A stretch of DNA of 64,000 nt from Halorubrum sp. 2020YC2 (GTDB lineage: Archaea > Halobacteriota > Halobacteria > Halobacteriales > Haloferacaceae). How positions within the stretch are numbered: the stretch's first letter is position 1; each line of letters opens with the position of its first letter. Both the position numbers and the translations under genes were made by a program. A model generated the notes under the pieces. That model worked only from the letters and a program-made list of their open reading frames with translations. It searched no databases and had not been told where the DNA came from. Location: NCBI RefSeq assembly GCF_018623055.1, contig NZ_CP076019.1, positions 1,922,001 through 1,986,000 on the forward strand, written 5' to 3'. Positions 32,564-42,116 of this stretch are shown here, piece by piece.

Positions 32564-33637
32564 CTACAGCGCGTCGACCGCGTCGAGCGCCGTCTCGATG
32601 TCAGGGGCGTCGAACCACTCGCGGCCGGTGTACGCGTTCGTCCCGGCCGCGTACAGGTCCGAGACGGTGTCGACGACCGTCGGCGGGAGCGGGTCGGGGT
32701 CGCGCCCGCAGAGCTCCCGCCAGTCGTCGGTGTCGCGGTCCGCGACCGCCGCCTTCGCCTCGCTCACGGCCGCGACCCAGTCGGGGTCGTTCGCCTTGTA
32801 CCACTGTCGGACGACCTCCTTCGAGATGCCGCGGCCGCCGTACGAGAAGCGGTTCTCGTCGAAGGTGCCGACCACGTCCGCGACGCGCAGTTCACCGTCG
32901 ACGGAGAGGCACTCGATCTTCCCGTCCTCGTGGACGAACCCGGCGTCTGCGGCGCGGTCGGTGACGACGCGGTTCACGTCGCGGGCGAGGGATTCGAGGG
33001 CGTCGACGTCGGCGGCGCCCGCTATCTCGTCGGCCTCCGCGCGGGCGAGGTAGCGGTCCTGCCCCTCGTACTTCGTCGAGAACTCCACGACCGGCTCGGG
33101 GAGGTCGACCGGCTCGTCGGGCCACTCGCCGTCGGCGCCGCCGAGGTCGTCGAGTCCGAAGTCCGCGGGGTCGGCGCGCTTGCGCAGGCTGGACCCGACC
33201 GGGACGCGGTTGCGGAAGACCACCTCCAGCGGGACGAGGTAGTTCTCGTCGCCCGCGGCGTGGAAGGCGTCGTAGTCGTAGCCGGCGTGGGGCCCCTCGT
33301 ACGGCAGGTCCGGCACCTGCGTCAGGTCGATGGCCATCTCCGTCGGCGGGGCGGTCGCCTCGTCGAGCGGGACGACCTCTGGCGCGCGCCCGTCGCCCGC
33401 GTCGGCGTCCCGAGCGGGGTCGACGACGCCGCGGTAGTGGGTCGGGACCCCCTCGCTTTCAAGCAGTTCGAAGTTGAACGCGCCCATCGTACAGAGGCTC
33501 GCGCCCTTGTTCGGAACCGCGTCGGGCATCTGCCCCCAGTCGAACACCGAGTAGGCGTCCGTGAAGACGAACCGCCCCCGACCGAGTCCGTCGGCGGTCG
33601 CCGGCTCGTCGACGCGGAACTCCTTGACGCTCGTCAT
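32564..33637 (-). CDS. purC: Phosphoribosylaminoimidazole-succinocarboxamide synthase
   Basis: The protein has 357 residues, longer than bacterial PurC because of haloarchaeal acidic inserts. [21 protein letters not shown] is the nucleotide-binding opening, followed by [34 protein letters not shown] and [18 protein letters not shown] with SKEVVRQWY. It joins aspartate to CAIR in purine synthesis. The ATG at 33637 gives the normal N-terminus. It is divergent from trm56, 168 bases away. Confidence 0.95.
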   Translation of the reverse strand: MTSVKEFRVDEPATADGLGRGRFVFTDAYSVFDWGQMPDAVPNKGASLCTMGAFNFELLESEGVPTHYRGVVDPARDADAGDGRAPEVVPLDEATAPPTEMAIDLTQVPDLPYEGPHAGYDYDAFHAAGDENYLVPLEVVFRNRVPVGSSLRKRADPADFGLDDLGGADGEWPDEPVDLPEPVVEFSTKYEGQDRYLARAEADEIAGAADVDALESLARDVNRVVTDRAADAGFVHEDGKIECLSVDGELRVADVVGTFDENRFSYGGRGISKEVVRQWYKANDPDWVAAVSEAKAAVADRDTDDWRELCGRDPDPLPPTVVDTVSDLYAAGTNAYTGREWFDAPDIETALDAVDAL

Positions 33638-33805
33638 GGCGCATATCGCGACCGCCTCCCACATGAAACTTCCAGTTACGTGGTCACATCGCGATCCGAC
33701 ACCACCGTTCGATCCACGAGTGCGGATCGAACTGCGGCGGGCGGCGGCCGTCGACCGCGCGCTCGCATCGAAAGCGACACCCGACTCGCCCTCGCACCCG
33801 GTGAC

Positions 33806-34423
33806 ATGAACGATGCGCGCGAGGTCGTCGTCCTCCGGTACGGCCACCGGCCGGGGCGCGACGACCGCATGACGACGCACGTCGGGCTCACGGCGCGGGC
33901 GCTCGGCGCCGACCGGGTGATATTCCCCGACAACGCCGGGCAGTCGGCGGAGACGGTCCGTGACATCACCGGCCGGTTCGGCGGCCCCTTCGCCGTCGAA
34001 CTCCGCGAAGACCAGAAGGCGATCGTCAAGGGGTTCGACGGGGTCGTCGTCCACCTCACGATGTACGGCGAGCGCGTTCAGGACGTCGAGGCGGAGGTCC
34101 GCGAGGCGGTCGGACTCGACGAGCCGGCGGTGGTCGGGGAGGCGTCGCCGCCGCGGGACCTCCTCGTCGTCGTCGGCGGCGAGAAGGTGCCGTGGGCGCT
34201 GTACGAGCGCGCCGACTTCAACGTGGGCGTGACGAACCAGCCGCACTCCGAGGTCGCCGGGCTGGCGGTGTTCCTCGACCGCCTGTTCGAGGGGGCGGAA
34301 CTGGACCGCGAGTGGGCGGACGCTGACCGACGCGTGGTGCCGGAGGCGACCGGCAAGACGGTGGTCGACGCCGAGGGTGACTCCGACGGCGACGGGGGCG
34401 ACGAGGCCGACGACCGCGACTGA
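33806..34423 (+). CDS. trm56: tRNA (cytidine-2'-O)-methyltransferase Trm56
   Basis: The protein has 205 residues of the SPOUT superfamily. [28 protein letters not shown], then [33 protein letters not shown] and [23 protein letters not shown] are the aTrm56 motifs, the last forming the SAM-binding trefoil knot. It methylates C56 in the T-loop of archaeal tRNAs. The acidic tail ([15 protein letters not shown]) is a halophile addition. Confidence 0.93.
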   Translation: MNDAREVVVLRYGHRPGRDDRMTTHVGLTARALGADRVIFPDNAGQSAETVRDITGRFGGPFAVELREDQKAIVKGFDGVVVHLTMYGERVQDVEAEVREAVGLDEPAVVGEASPPRDLLVVVGGEKVPWALYERADFNVGVTNQPHSEVAGLAVFLDRLFEGAELDREWADADRRVVPEATGKTVVDAEGDSDGDGGDEADDRD

Positions 34424-34439
34424 GTCGTCCGCCCCTCGC

Positions 34440-35932
34440 CTACTCGTCGCGGTCGCCGCGATCCGGTCCGCGCCGCCGGTCCTCCTCGACGACCTCCGGC
34501 GTGCCGCTCAGGATGCCGCGGAGCCCCGACATCGGCTCCCCGACGGTGATCCCGTGTTCCGTAATCTCGAACTCGCGGATGGTCCGCTCGAAGTCGCTCG
34601 TCCGCTTTTTCAAGACGCCGATCGCCTTGCGGAGTTCGCCGTCGATCTCGAGGTGGCGGAGGAAGACGATGTTGTCCGCGAGGTAGCTGACGTTCTCCAT
34701 CGTCGCCTGAAACTCCCCGGTGACGTTCCGCGTCTCGTCGACGAAGATCGCCGTCACGCCCGCGTTCTTGAGGTAGCGACCGAGCGCGTGCATCTGCTGG
34801 AGCATCGTCTCGTCCTCGCCGCGCAGGGTCAGCCGATACCCGGAGATGCCGTCGACCATGACGATGTCGGCGCCCTCGCCTTCGACCTCGTCGCGGACCA
34901 TCCGCGCGAACTCCTGTGGCGACCGCTCTAACGCCTCCACCTCGTTCACCTGAAGCGTCCCCTTCTCCAGCATCTCGTCGACCGGGATGTTGACCGCCCG
35001 CGACCGCGAGAGGAACGTCTTCCGGTTCTCCTCGAAGAGGTAGATGACGGAGCGTTCCCCCGCCCCGCGGCCTCCTTCATGAACTGCGTACTGAGGGTCG
35101 TCTTCCCCACGCCGGTCGGCCCGCTCACGATGGTGACCGTCCCGCGCTCGATCCCCCCGTGGAGCAGTTGGTCGACCTCGGGGATCCCGGAGGATACCTG
35201 CTCGAACTCGGCGTCGTCGCCGCTGCGGGTCCCGGGCCGGAGCGCGGGGTACACCTCGATCCCCGAGTCGGTGACCCGGTAGGCGTGGTCGCCGCCCTGC
35301 GTGGCCGAGCCGCGGAACTTCGGCACGCTGACCGTCTTGCCGTACGACGCCGCGTCCAACCGGACCGTCCCGTCGGTGATGAACTCGAGGTCGTCGGTCG
35401 GCAGCGACTCGGTGTTCTGGACGGTGAAAAGCACCGTCGCCCCCCGGTCTTTCAGGAAGCGCATGAACCCGACCACCTGCTTCCGGAACTGGTAGTCGTC
35501 GGACAGGAGGAAGCGGAGCTGTGTCAGCGGGTCGACGACGACCCGGTCCGGCTCGACCGCGGTGACGCCCTCGACGATCCGCTCGGTCAGCGGCTCGCGT
35601 TCGACCTCGGACGGCGAGAACACTTCGTACGACTCGTCCTCGACGAACGCGTCGGCGCTCGGGCTCAGATCGAGGAACTCGATCGCGTCGGTGTCGAAGC
35701 CGAGCGCGGCCGCGTTCGCCTTCAGGTCGCGGAGGTCCTCCTCGAGGTTGATGAAGAGCGCCGTCTCCCCCTCGTCGATCCCCTGTTGGAGGAAGTGGAG
35801 GCTCAGGATGGTCTTCCCGCTCCCCGCCTGGCCGCGGACCATGTAGCTCCGGGTGGGGACGAACCCCCCGGACAACACCTCGTCGAGCCCGGCGATACCG
35901 GTCGACGCTCGTTCGGATAGCGGTGGTGCCAT
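34440..35932 (-). pseudogene. Two-domain KaiC-like (RecA-superfamily) ATPase, frameshifted
   Basis: From the ATG at 35932 the first frame gives a complete KaiC-like domain (Walker A GQAGSGKTILS near residue 38) and the start of a second (GPTGVGKTTLS near residue 286). At 35057-35061 a run of five C (five G in the sense strand) must have one more base for the frame to continue as GRGERSVIYLFEENRKTFLS. The downstream frame then runs to 34440 with intact KaiC features (IVMVDGISGYRLT, AIFVDETRNVTGEF). Repaired length would be about 497 residues. A homopolymer sequencing error is as likely as a real mutation. It is divergent from the LOV histidine kinase gene. Confidence 0.85.
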
Positions 35933-35957
35933 ACCTCACCAATCGGGAGGGCTCGTC

Positions 35958-35966
35958 ATATAAATG
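35958..35966 (-). promoter_or_regulatory. Box A of the KaiC-like gene
   Basis: CATATAAAT on the plus strand (ATTTATATG in the sense direction) lies 26-34 bases before the start at 35932, within a 73-base divergent promoter region shared with the LOV kinase gene. Confidence 0.55.
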
Positions 35967-36005
35967 GGTAGTTCTTAGTGCGTACCGACCGTCTACGTAG
36001 GGACG

Positions 36006-37592
36006 ATGGACTCAGAGCCGGACTGGGTACACGGCACCGCCGACGGCGACGAGTCCGCGGAGCGCGAGGCGGGCGACGCCTCGGGACGAGGGGGCGCCGC
36101 CGCGGGAGGCGACGGGGGTGCCCCGGCCGACGGCGCCTCGGGAGGCCGCGGTTGGGCCCTCGAGCCCGAGCGGAGCGGCGCGGAGGCCCCGAGCGACGAC
36201 ACGACGGTCCTCCTCCTGATGGACGCCGACCGCGACCGCGAACTGCTTGCCGAGGCGCTGGGCGAGCGGTACCGGATCCGAACCGAGACCGACCCCGCGA
36301 CGCTCGACGCCGAGTTCGACTGCTGCGTCCTCGACGCGGACGCGTTCGAGGGCGCCGCCGACGCGGTGCGCTCGCGTCGCGAGCGGGCCGACCCCGCGTT
36401 CCTCCCGTTCGTGCTGCTGGTAAGCGACGGAGCGCGGGCGGGAGCGACCGACGGCGCGTGGGAGCGCGTCGACGACGTCATCGAGCTTCCGGTCGGCCGG
36501 CGGGCGCTGCTCGCGCGGGTCTCGAACCTGGTCGAGCGACGAAAGACCTCGCTTCGGCTCCGGCGGACCGTCGCGGACTTGCGGCTCAAAGAGCGGGCGA
36601 TGGACGAGGCGCCCGTCGGGATCACCCTCGCGCGGGCGGCGGCGGGCGACGACAACCCGCTCGTGTACCTCAACGAGGAGTTCGAGGCGCTGACCGGCTA
36701 CGGCGAGGAGGTTCTCGGAACGGACTGCCGGTTCCTTCAGGGACCGGCCACGAGCGACGAGACGCGGGCGGAGATTCGAGCGGCGCTCGACGAGGAGCGC
36801 CCCGTGAGCGTCGACGTGCTCAACTACCGGGCGAACGACCAGAAGTTCTGGAACCGGCTCTCGATCGCCCCGATCCGCGACGGGGAGGGGTCGGTCACGC
36901 ACTACGTGGGGTTCCAGGCGGACATCACCGAACGGAAGATCCGGGAGCGGCGCCTAGAGGTGATGACGCGGGTGCTCAACCACAACCTCCGGAACAAGAT
37001 GAACCTCATCTCGGGGTACGCGGACCTCCTCCGGGACGACCCGGACGAGGAGACGCGTCGGCGGTCGCTCGACGTGATCGCGCAGACGGCGGCGGACCTG
37101 ACCGGAATCGCGGCGACCGTTCGGACGGTCGACGAGACGCTCTCGGCGTCGGCCGCGGACGCGGCCGTCGACCTCCGGGAGGAGCTGATCGAGCTGCGGA
37201 CCCGCGTCCGAGACCGCTACCCGGAGGCGGAGGTGACGCTGTCGCTGCCCGACGACGACCCGATCGAGGTGACGGTCGTCGGCCTGCCCGTCGCGGTCGA
37301 GGAGGCGGTCGAGAACGCGGTGAAACACAACGACGCGGCGGCCCCGTCGGTCGACGTGCGCGTCGAACGCCGCCCGCGGGAGCGGGTCGCGGTCGAGGTG
37401 GAGGACGACGGTCCGGGGATCCCGGACCACGAGACGAAGGTGTTGGAGGCGGGCGAGACCTCGCTGACGCACGCCGACCGCCTCGGCATCTGGCTGATGT
37501 ACTGGGTCGTCGGGAAGGCGGGCGGCAAGTTCGACATCGACACCGACGAGGACGGGACGACCGTCCGGCTCGAGGTCCCGACGCACCCGTGA
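36006..37592 (+). CDS. LOV-domain sensor histidine kinase (probable blue-light sensor)
   Basis: The protein has 528 residues, with no TM segments. After a disordered lead, residues about 65-175 resemble a degenerate receiver (VLLLMDADRDRELLAEALGE). The PAS domain at about 200-320 is of LOV type: YLNEEFEALTGYGEEVLG, GTDCRFLQGPATSD with the flavin-adduct cysteine, VDVLNYRANDQKFWNRLSIAP and VGFQADITERK. The H-box is VLNHNLRNKMNLISGY; EEAVENAVKHND and DDGPGIPDHE are the ATPase boxes. The LOV motif has Asp in place of the usual Asn in GRNCRFLQ. Light sensing is predicted, not shown. Confidence 0.92.
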   Translation: MDSEPDWVHGTADGDESAEREAGDASGRGGAAAGGDGGAPADGASGGRGWALEPERSGAEAPSDDTTVLLLMDADRDRELLAEALGERYRIRTETDPATLDAEFDCCVLDADAFEGAADAVRSRRERADPAFLPFVLLVSDGARAGATDGAWERVDDVIELPVGRRALLARVSNLVERRKTSLRLRRTVADLRLKERAMDEAPVGITLARAAAGDDNPLVYLNEEFEALTGYGEEVLGTDCRFLQGPATSDETRAEIRAALDEERPVSVDVLNYRANDQKFWNRLSIAPIRDGEGSVTHYVGFQADITERKIRERRLEVMTRVLNHNLRNKMNLISGYADLLRDDPDEETRRRSLDVIAQTAADLTGIAATVRTVDETLSASAADAAVDLREELIELRTRVRDRYPEAEVTLSLPDDDPIEVTVVGLPVAVEEAVENAVKHNDAAAPSVDVRVERRPRERVAVEVEDDGPGIPDHETKVLEAGETSLTHADRLGIWLMYWVVGKAGGKFDIDTDEDGTTVRLEVPTHP

Positions 37593-37623
37593 GGCGAGCC
37601 GGGCCCTCGGACGCGCGCCGCCG

Positions 37624-38589
37624 CTACAGCGCGCGCTTCGAGCGGAGCCGGGCGAGCCGCGTCCGCGCCTCCTGCCGGCTCGTCCCGCGGACGCGACCCG
37701 TCTCGGCGTCGGCCATGGAGACGAAGGAGAGCCGGTCGAGGAGCGGCGGCCAGTCGCCGGCGCCCGCGGCGTCGCTCGCGAACGCGACCGCGTTGCCCAG
37801 CCCGTCCCGCTCTTCGGTCCCCGCCCGGGCGACGAGCGCGTCCGCGGCGCGGCGCCCGCCGGCGACGGCGAGCCGGTCCCCGACCGTCGCGGGGACCCAC
37901 GCCGGGAGGAGCAGCAGCCAGCAGAGGACTCCGGCGACCGCGTACGCCCACGAGGGGACGCGCTCGCGGTCCGGCTCGTACCCGTGAATCCGGTTGACGC
38001 GCCGGTCCGCGGCGGTGCGGTCCCCGCGCCGTCCCACGAGCAGCGTCGCGAGCAGCGCCGCGGTCTCGACGGCCGCGAGCGCCGGGAGCGCCGCGGTCGT
38101 GAGCAGCGCCTGCCGCGTCCGCAGCCTGACGAGCGCGTGTCGCAGGGCGGCGTCGCGGTCGGCCTTCGGGAGGGCGAGCAGGCGCGTCGAGACCACCAGC
38201 CGGGCGCCGCGGTAGCCGTCCGCGACGGCGACGTTCGCGGCGTCGGCGCGCACGGCGGTCACCGGCGGCGGGTCGACGCCGACCTCGGCGGCGAGCGCCT
38301 CGACGCGGTCGTCGACGAAGTCGGCGCGGCGCTCGTCAAGGTCGGCGCTTGGGAGCCGGGCGATCCGTCGGTCGACGAGGACCGGGCCGAGCAGCGCGGA
38401 GCCGACGGGACCGGTGACGGCGGCCGCGAGCAGTCCGCCGGGCGCGCCGACCGGGAGCGCGCCCAGTCCGGCGGGACCGAGCAGCGCGGCGATCGGGACC
38501 AGCGGGACCGCGGCCAGCACCGCCGGGACGGCGAGGAGCGCGCCGGCGCCGAGCGCGCGTCGCCCCCGTCCGTCGACCGAGTCCGTCAT
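37624..38589 (-). CDS. HtpX/M48-like membrane protein lacking the protease motif
   Basis: The protein has 321 residues. Two N-terminal TM segments, a soluble domain and two more TM segments follow the M48 (HtpX) plan. RLVVSTRLLALPKADRDAALRHALVRLRTRQ lies where M48 enzymes have their zinc-binding HExxH after 'V(S/T)-x-GLL'; here the site reads HALVR, so the catalytic glutamate and second histidine are missing. It is therefore predicted to be a non-proteolytic relative. Start at 38589 (MTDSVDGRGRR). It converges on the LOV kinase gene. Confidence 0.72.
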   Translation of the reverse strand: MTDSVDGRGRRALGAGALLAVPAVLAAVPLVPIAALLGPAGLGALPVGAPGGLLAAAVTGPVGSALLGPVLVDRRIARLPSADLDERRADFVDDRVEALAAEVGVDPPPVTAVRADAANVAVADGYRGARLVVSTRLLALPKADRDAALRHALVRLRTRQALLTTAALPALAAVETAALLATLLVGRRGDRTAADRRVNRIHGYEPDRERVPSWAYAVAGVLCWLLLLPAWVPATVGDRLAVAGGRRAADALVARAGTEERDGLGNAVAFASDAAGAGDWPPLLDRLSFVSMADAETGRVRGTSRQEARTRLARLRSKRAL

Positions 38590-38781
38590 ATCCCCGAGTG
38601 TGAGCCACGGCGCGTAAAGCTCTGCCGGACCCGCGGGTGGGCGGGGATTCGAGGGGGGTCCGGCGGTGGGTCGGGGACGGGCTGGACGGCGCGGTTCCGG
38701 TGGCGGTCCCGGCGGGCGGCGCGGCGGGGACAACCGCGCCTTTCGGAGGTTTTAACCCGATTCCACCACCAGTTTCCCGTA

Positions 38782-39306
38782 ATGGCTTTTGAGGATCTAC
38801 TGAACGACCCCGTCATCCAGAAGTACCTCCACGAGCTGGTGGGGCCGACGGGGATGCCGGTCGCGGCCGCGCCGCCCGACGGCGAGGTCACCGACGAGGA
38901 GCTGGCCGAGGAGTTGGGGCTGGAGCTCAACGACGTGCGGCGCGCGCTGTTCATCCTGTACGAGAACGACCTGGCGACGTACCGCCGCGTCCGAGACGAG
39001 GACTCCGGCTGGCTCACGTACCTGTGGACGTTCCACTACGACAACATCCCGGAGAACCTCGAAGAGGAGATGTACCGGCTGCTCGACGCCCTCGAAGAGC
39101 GCGAGGAGTACGAGCGCACCCACGAGTTCTACCTCTGTGAGGTGTGTTCGATCCGCTTCGAGTTCGGGGAGGCGATGGACTTCGGCTTCGAGTGCCCCGA
39201 GTGCGGCTCGCCGCTGGACGCGATGGACAACGACCGCCTCCGCGACGCGATGGACCAGCACATCGAGGCGCTCCGAGACGAACTCAACGTGGACGTGACC
39301 GGCTGA
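38782..39306 (+). CDS. tfe: Transcription initiation factor TFE, alpha subunit
   Basis: The protein has 174 residues. An N-terminal winged helix (MAFEDLLNDPVIQKYLHELV, DEELAEELGLELNDVRRALFILYENDLATYRR) and a C-terminal zinc ribbon (LCEVCSIRFEFGEAMDFGFECPECGSPL, read in two parts) define TFE-alpha. It stabilises the open promoter complex with TBP, TFB and RNA polymerase. A DUF2110 gene follows with a 1-base overlap, a conserved archaeal pairing. Confidence 0.97.
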   Translation: MAFEDLLNDPVIQKYLHELVGPTGMPVAAAPPDGEVTDEELAEELGLELNDVRRALFILYENDLATYRRVRDEDSGWLTYLWTFHYDNIPENLEEEMYRLLDALEEREEYERTHEFYLCEVCSIRFEFGEAMDFGFECPECGSPLDAMDNDRLRDAMDQHIEALRDELNVDVTG

Positions 39307-40001
39307 TGGTCGTCCTCGCAACCAAGTGCTACGTCGAGGGCGACGCCCGCGACCGCGCGCTCGACGGCATGGACTCGCTCGTCGCCAACGACGTCGGCGA
39401 GCTCGACGTCGACTGGAACGTGGGCGTCCGCGACGACGAGTTCGTTCAGGTGGACGTGACCGGCGAGGACGCCCCGGTCGCGCGCAACGTCCTCGCGGAG
39501 ACGTGGGGCGAGGTCGTCGCCCACGACGGCGGGCTGGAGGCCGGCGAGGAGCACGTCGGCACCCTCGAGTCGTGGGACGACGTGGGGTTCACCCTCGACG
39601 CCGGGGTCGACGTGTTCGTCCCGGCCGACGAGCTCGGCCTCGGCGTCGGCTCGCCGGAGCAGGTCGTCGAGCGGTTCGGCCTCGTCCAGCACCTTCCCAT
39701 GCGGTTCGTCTACGGCGGCGACGCCGGTGAGTCGGACGCAGAGCCGAACCGGCTCGCGGACGCCGAGCGCGACCGCCTCTACGACTGGCAGCGCGGCGAC
39801 GGGCGGGTGAACGTCAACTCCGCGACCCGCGGCGAGACGCGCGCGACCGTGAACCGCGCGGGCCACGCCCAAGACATCGTCACCGTCGAGCGGCTGGGGC
39901 TCCTCGAACAGAGTATCGTCTGCGCGGAGGGGACCGACCCGCCGGGGCTGCTCGCGGCCATCGGCTCGTACCTCCCCGCGGAGATGCGCTGTGTCGTCTG
40001 A
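39306..40001 (+). CDS. DUF2110 family protein
   Basis: The protein has 231 residues, soluble and acidic. It opens MVVLATKCYVEGDARDRAL and contains GEDAPVARNVLAETWGEV, VDVFVPADELGLGVGSPEQVVERFGLVQHLP and VNVNSATRGETRATVNRAGHAQDIVTVERLGLLEQSI. DUF2110 is an archaeal family next to tfe; its role is unknown but the link suggests transcription or RNA binding. It overlaps the tfe stop codon by one base. Confidence 0.9.
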   Translation: MVVLATKCYVEGDARDRALDGMDSLVANDVGELDVDWNVGVRDDEFVQVDVTGEDAPVARNVLAETWGEVVAHDGGLEAGEEHVGTLESWDDVGFTLDAGVDVFVPADELGLGVGSPEQVVERFGLVQHLPMRFVYGGDAGESDAEPNRLADAERDRLYDWQRGDGRVNVNSATRGETRATVNRAGHAQDIVTVERLGLLEQSIVCAEGTDPPGLLAAIGSYLPAEMRCVV

Positions 40002-40013
40002 ACCAACTCAACC

Positions 40014-40793
40014 GTGAACAGACGCTTCGCGCTCGCGGTGGCGGCGGTCGCCCTCCTCGCGGTCAGCGCCGGCTGTCTCGGCTACGCGACCGGCGGCGGC
40101 GAGGTGGGGAACGAGACGCTCGACGCCGAGCCGCCCCGTGGGTACGACTTCGACACGGACCGCGACGCCGCGTTCGACCTCTCCACGGACGCGACCTACA
40201 CCGTCGTGTACGCCGTCGGTGACCGGGAGGAGATGCGGCTGTACCGACAGACGCCGTACGCGGGCGACCAGCCGATGGAGTTCGAGGCGCTCCGGTACCG
40301 GTACCCCGACGGCGAGGTAATCACCGGCAGCGAGTTCCGCGCCCGCGGCGGCGAGGTCGAGCGGACGACCGACGAGACGTGGATCCGCTTCGCGGACGAC
40401 ATGGCCGGCGGTAAGCTCGCGTTCTCCGGCGACGGGTCCCCGCGCCGCTTCTCGATGCGCGCGTACGTCGAGGGGTCGTACGCCGTGACGCTCCCGCCGG
40501 AGTTCAGCACGGACGTCCCGATCGTCGGCCACGTCTCGCCGCGCGACCACTCGGTCGAGACGGTCGGTGACCGCGACCGGATCGTCTGGGACGAGGTGAC
40601 GAGCGGGTCGGTAGTGGTCCAGTCGTACCGCGAGGGCGACCTGGTGGTGTTCGGCGTCATCCTCGTCATCGGGGCGGTCGCCGCGGTCGCCGGGACCCTC
40701 TACTTCCGGCGACAGCTGGAGGCGCTCCGCCAGCGCCGCCGCGACCTCGGATTAGGCGTCAACGACGACGAGGACGACGACGGCTGGCTCTAG
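40014..40793 (+). CDS. Membrane-anchored lipoprotein (DUF5803-type)
   Basis: The protein has 259 residues. It starts with GTG; RRFALAVAAVALLAVSAGC is a signal with a lipobox cysteine. The exposed domain spans about 190 residues and is beta-rich (TYTVVYAVGDREEMRLYRQ). A C-terminal TM helix (VFGVILVIGAVAAVAGTLYF) is followed by a charged cytoplasmic tail ending DDDGWL. It is thus anchored at both ends. It lies 12 bases after the DUF2110 gene and is probably in the tfe operon. The DUF number is from recall. Confidence 0.8.
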   Translation: MNRRFALAVAAVALLAVSAGCLGYATGGGEVGNETLDAEPPRGYDFDTDRDAAFDLSTDATYTVVYAVGDREEMRLYRQTPYAGDQPMEFEALRYRYPDGEVITGSEFRARGGEVERTTDETWIRFADDMAGGKLAFSGDGSPRRFSMRAYVEGSYAVTLPPEFSTDVPIVGHVSPRDHSVETVGDRDRIVWDEVTSGSVVVQSYREGDLVVFGVILVIGAVAAVAGTLYFRRQLEALRQRRRDLGLGVNDDEDDDGWL

Positions 40794-40868
40794 CGGGCGC
40801 GACCGCCGGGACTCACCCCCGTCGCCCGCGCCGCGGTCCTTTTCTACCGCGCGCCGCTTTTATTCCGT

Positions 40869-41591
40869 ATGAACGCCGCCGTCGTCACCGTCGGGGACGA
40901 GCTCCTCGTCGGGGACACAGAGAACACGAACGCCACCTGGCTCTGCGACCGCCTCGACGCCCGCGGGGTCAGGGTCCGCCGGGTGACCGTCGTCCCGGAC
41001 GAGGTCGCGGAGATCGCGCGAGTCGTCAACGAGTACCGCGCGGAGTACGACGCCGTGCTCGTCACCGGCGGGCTCGGTCCGACGCACGACGACGTGACGA
41101 TGGCGTCCGTCGCGGCCGCGTTCGGACGCGACCTCGTGGAGAACGAGGAGGCGGCGGCGTGGCTGGCCGAGCGGGGGTACAGCGGCGGCGACCTCGCGGC
41201 GGAGACGACGCACCTCCCCGCCGACTGCCGGCCGCTCCCGAACGAGGCGGGGGTCGCGCCCGGCGCTGTCGTCGAGTCCGTCTACGTCCTCCCCGGGGTT
41301 CCGGGGGAGATGAAAGCGATGTTCGAGTCGGTCGAAGACGAGTTCGCGGGGACGCGGACCCACGTGCTCACCGTCGACGTCGACGAGCCGGAGAGCGAAC
41401 TGCTCGACCGGATCGCGTCGCTGCGGGAGCGGTTCGACGTGCGGGTCGGGTCGTATCCGGGCGAGGTCGTGACCGTGAAGATCACCGCCGAGGGCGAGGC
41501 GGAGGCCGAGCGCGCGGCGGCGTGGATCCGCGACCGAACCGACGCGGTCGAGGAAGGAGAGGCGGACTCGGTCGAGAACGAGGGCGTCTGA
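40869..41591 (+). CDS. CinA-like molybdopterin-binding domain protein
   Basis: The protein has 240 residues. VVTVGDELLVGDTENTNATWLCDRLDARGVRVRRV and VLVTGGLGPTHDDVTMASVAAAFGR, then VYVLPGVPGEMKAMFE, are the MoCF-biosynthesis/CinA N-terminal domain motifs. The C-terminal amidase part of CinA is absent, as usual in Archaea. Relatives hydrolyse ADP-ribose or nicotinamide mononucleotide-type substrates or bind molybdopterin; the exact activity is open. Confidence 0.92.
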   Translation: MNAAVVTVGDELLVGDTENTNATWLCDRLDARGVRVRRVTVVPDEVAEIARVVNEYRAEYDAVLVTGGLGPTHDDVTMASVAAAFGRDLVENEEAAAWLAERGYSGGDLAAETTHLPADCRPLPNEAGVAPGAVVESVYVLPGVPGEMKAMFESVEDEFAGTRTHVLTVDVDEPESELLDRIASLRERFDVRVGSYPGEVVTVKITAEGEAEAERAAAWIRDRTDAVEEGEADSVENEGV

Positions 41592-41618
41592 GCGCCCCAG
41601 CGTCGAGCGGCGGCTCGG

Positions 41619-41732
41619 TCAGCGGTACAGGTACGCGACCCACACGACGACGAGGGCGAGGCTCGCGAGCAGGACCGCGACCGCGGTCTCGGTGATCGGC
41701 AGCGGCTCCGTCGCGACGGCTTCGAGGATCAT
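41619..41732 (-). CDS. 37-residue single-TM microprotein
   Basis: A short frame on the minus strand begins MILEAVATEPLPITETAVAV and continues through a single hydrophobic helix (LLASLALVVVWVAYLYR) to a TGA stop. Codon choice is the strongly GC-ending type of the neighbours, and the pattern acidic N-terminus, TM, short basic end is that of a real membrane microprotein. Function is unknown. It ends 25 bases from the convergent CinA-like gene. Confidence 0.6.
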   Translation of the reverse strand: MILEAVATEPLPITETAVAVLLASLALVVVWVAYLYR

Positions 41733-42116
41733 GTCCCGGAGTTGTCTTGGGGGCGTCTTAAGCGTTGATTCTCGAACGGGGCGAGCGCGGTTCGTCCCGC
41801 CGCCACGGGGGCGGCGACGGTCCCCGCGACCGCGTCGCGCCGCGCGAAAACGGGACCGGACGGCGTGGGCGTGTGGCAGCTACCGCGGAAGGGATCCAGT
41901 CCCGGTGAGACGAGCGGATCGCGTGGCCGATGGCGGGCTCGCTCCACCGGCGCTTGTCGTGAGGAGCGGACGCCGATTGGTTCCCGTGTCTCCTTGTTGG
42001 GGGGCTTTATGTCTCGACCGGGTCGGTGGCGGGGCTCCGGGGTCGCCGGGATGGGGGACCGGCGCGCCTCGGTCGGACGCGTCTCGCTTAAGGGGCCGGC
42101 GCGGTGAACGTCGGGC
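41733..42116. other. Intergenic stretch without a supported gene
   Basis: The 384 bases are GC-rich. Open frames on both strands are Arg/Gly/Ser-rich and unlike haloarchaeal proteins. The last 40 bases must hold the promoter of the NAD-kinase-like gene. No repeats or RNA genes were recognised. Confidence 0.4.

Noticed and set aside
32216..33805. Very long plus-strand open frame leading into trm56
   Set aside because: The part before 33806 is the antisense of purC and the DUF47 gene. Only the section from the ATG at 33806 has SPOUT motifs.
35978..37987. 669-codon plus-strand frame over the LOV kinase
   Set aside because: Extremely Arg/Gly-rich translation in the wrong phase; the frame at 36006-37592 carries all kinase motifs.
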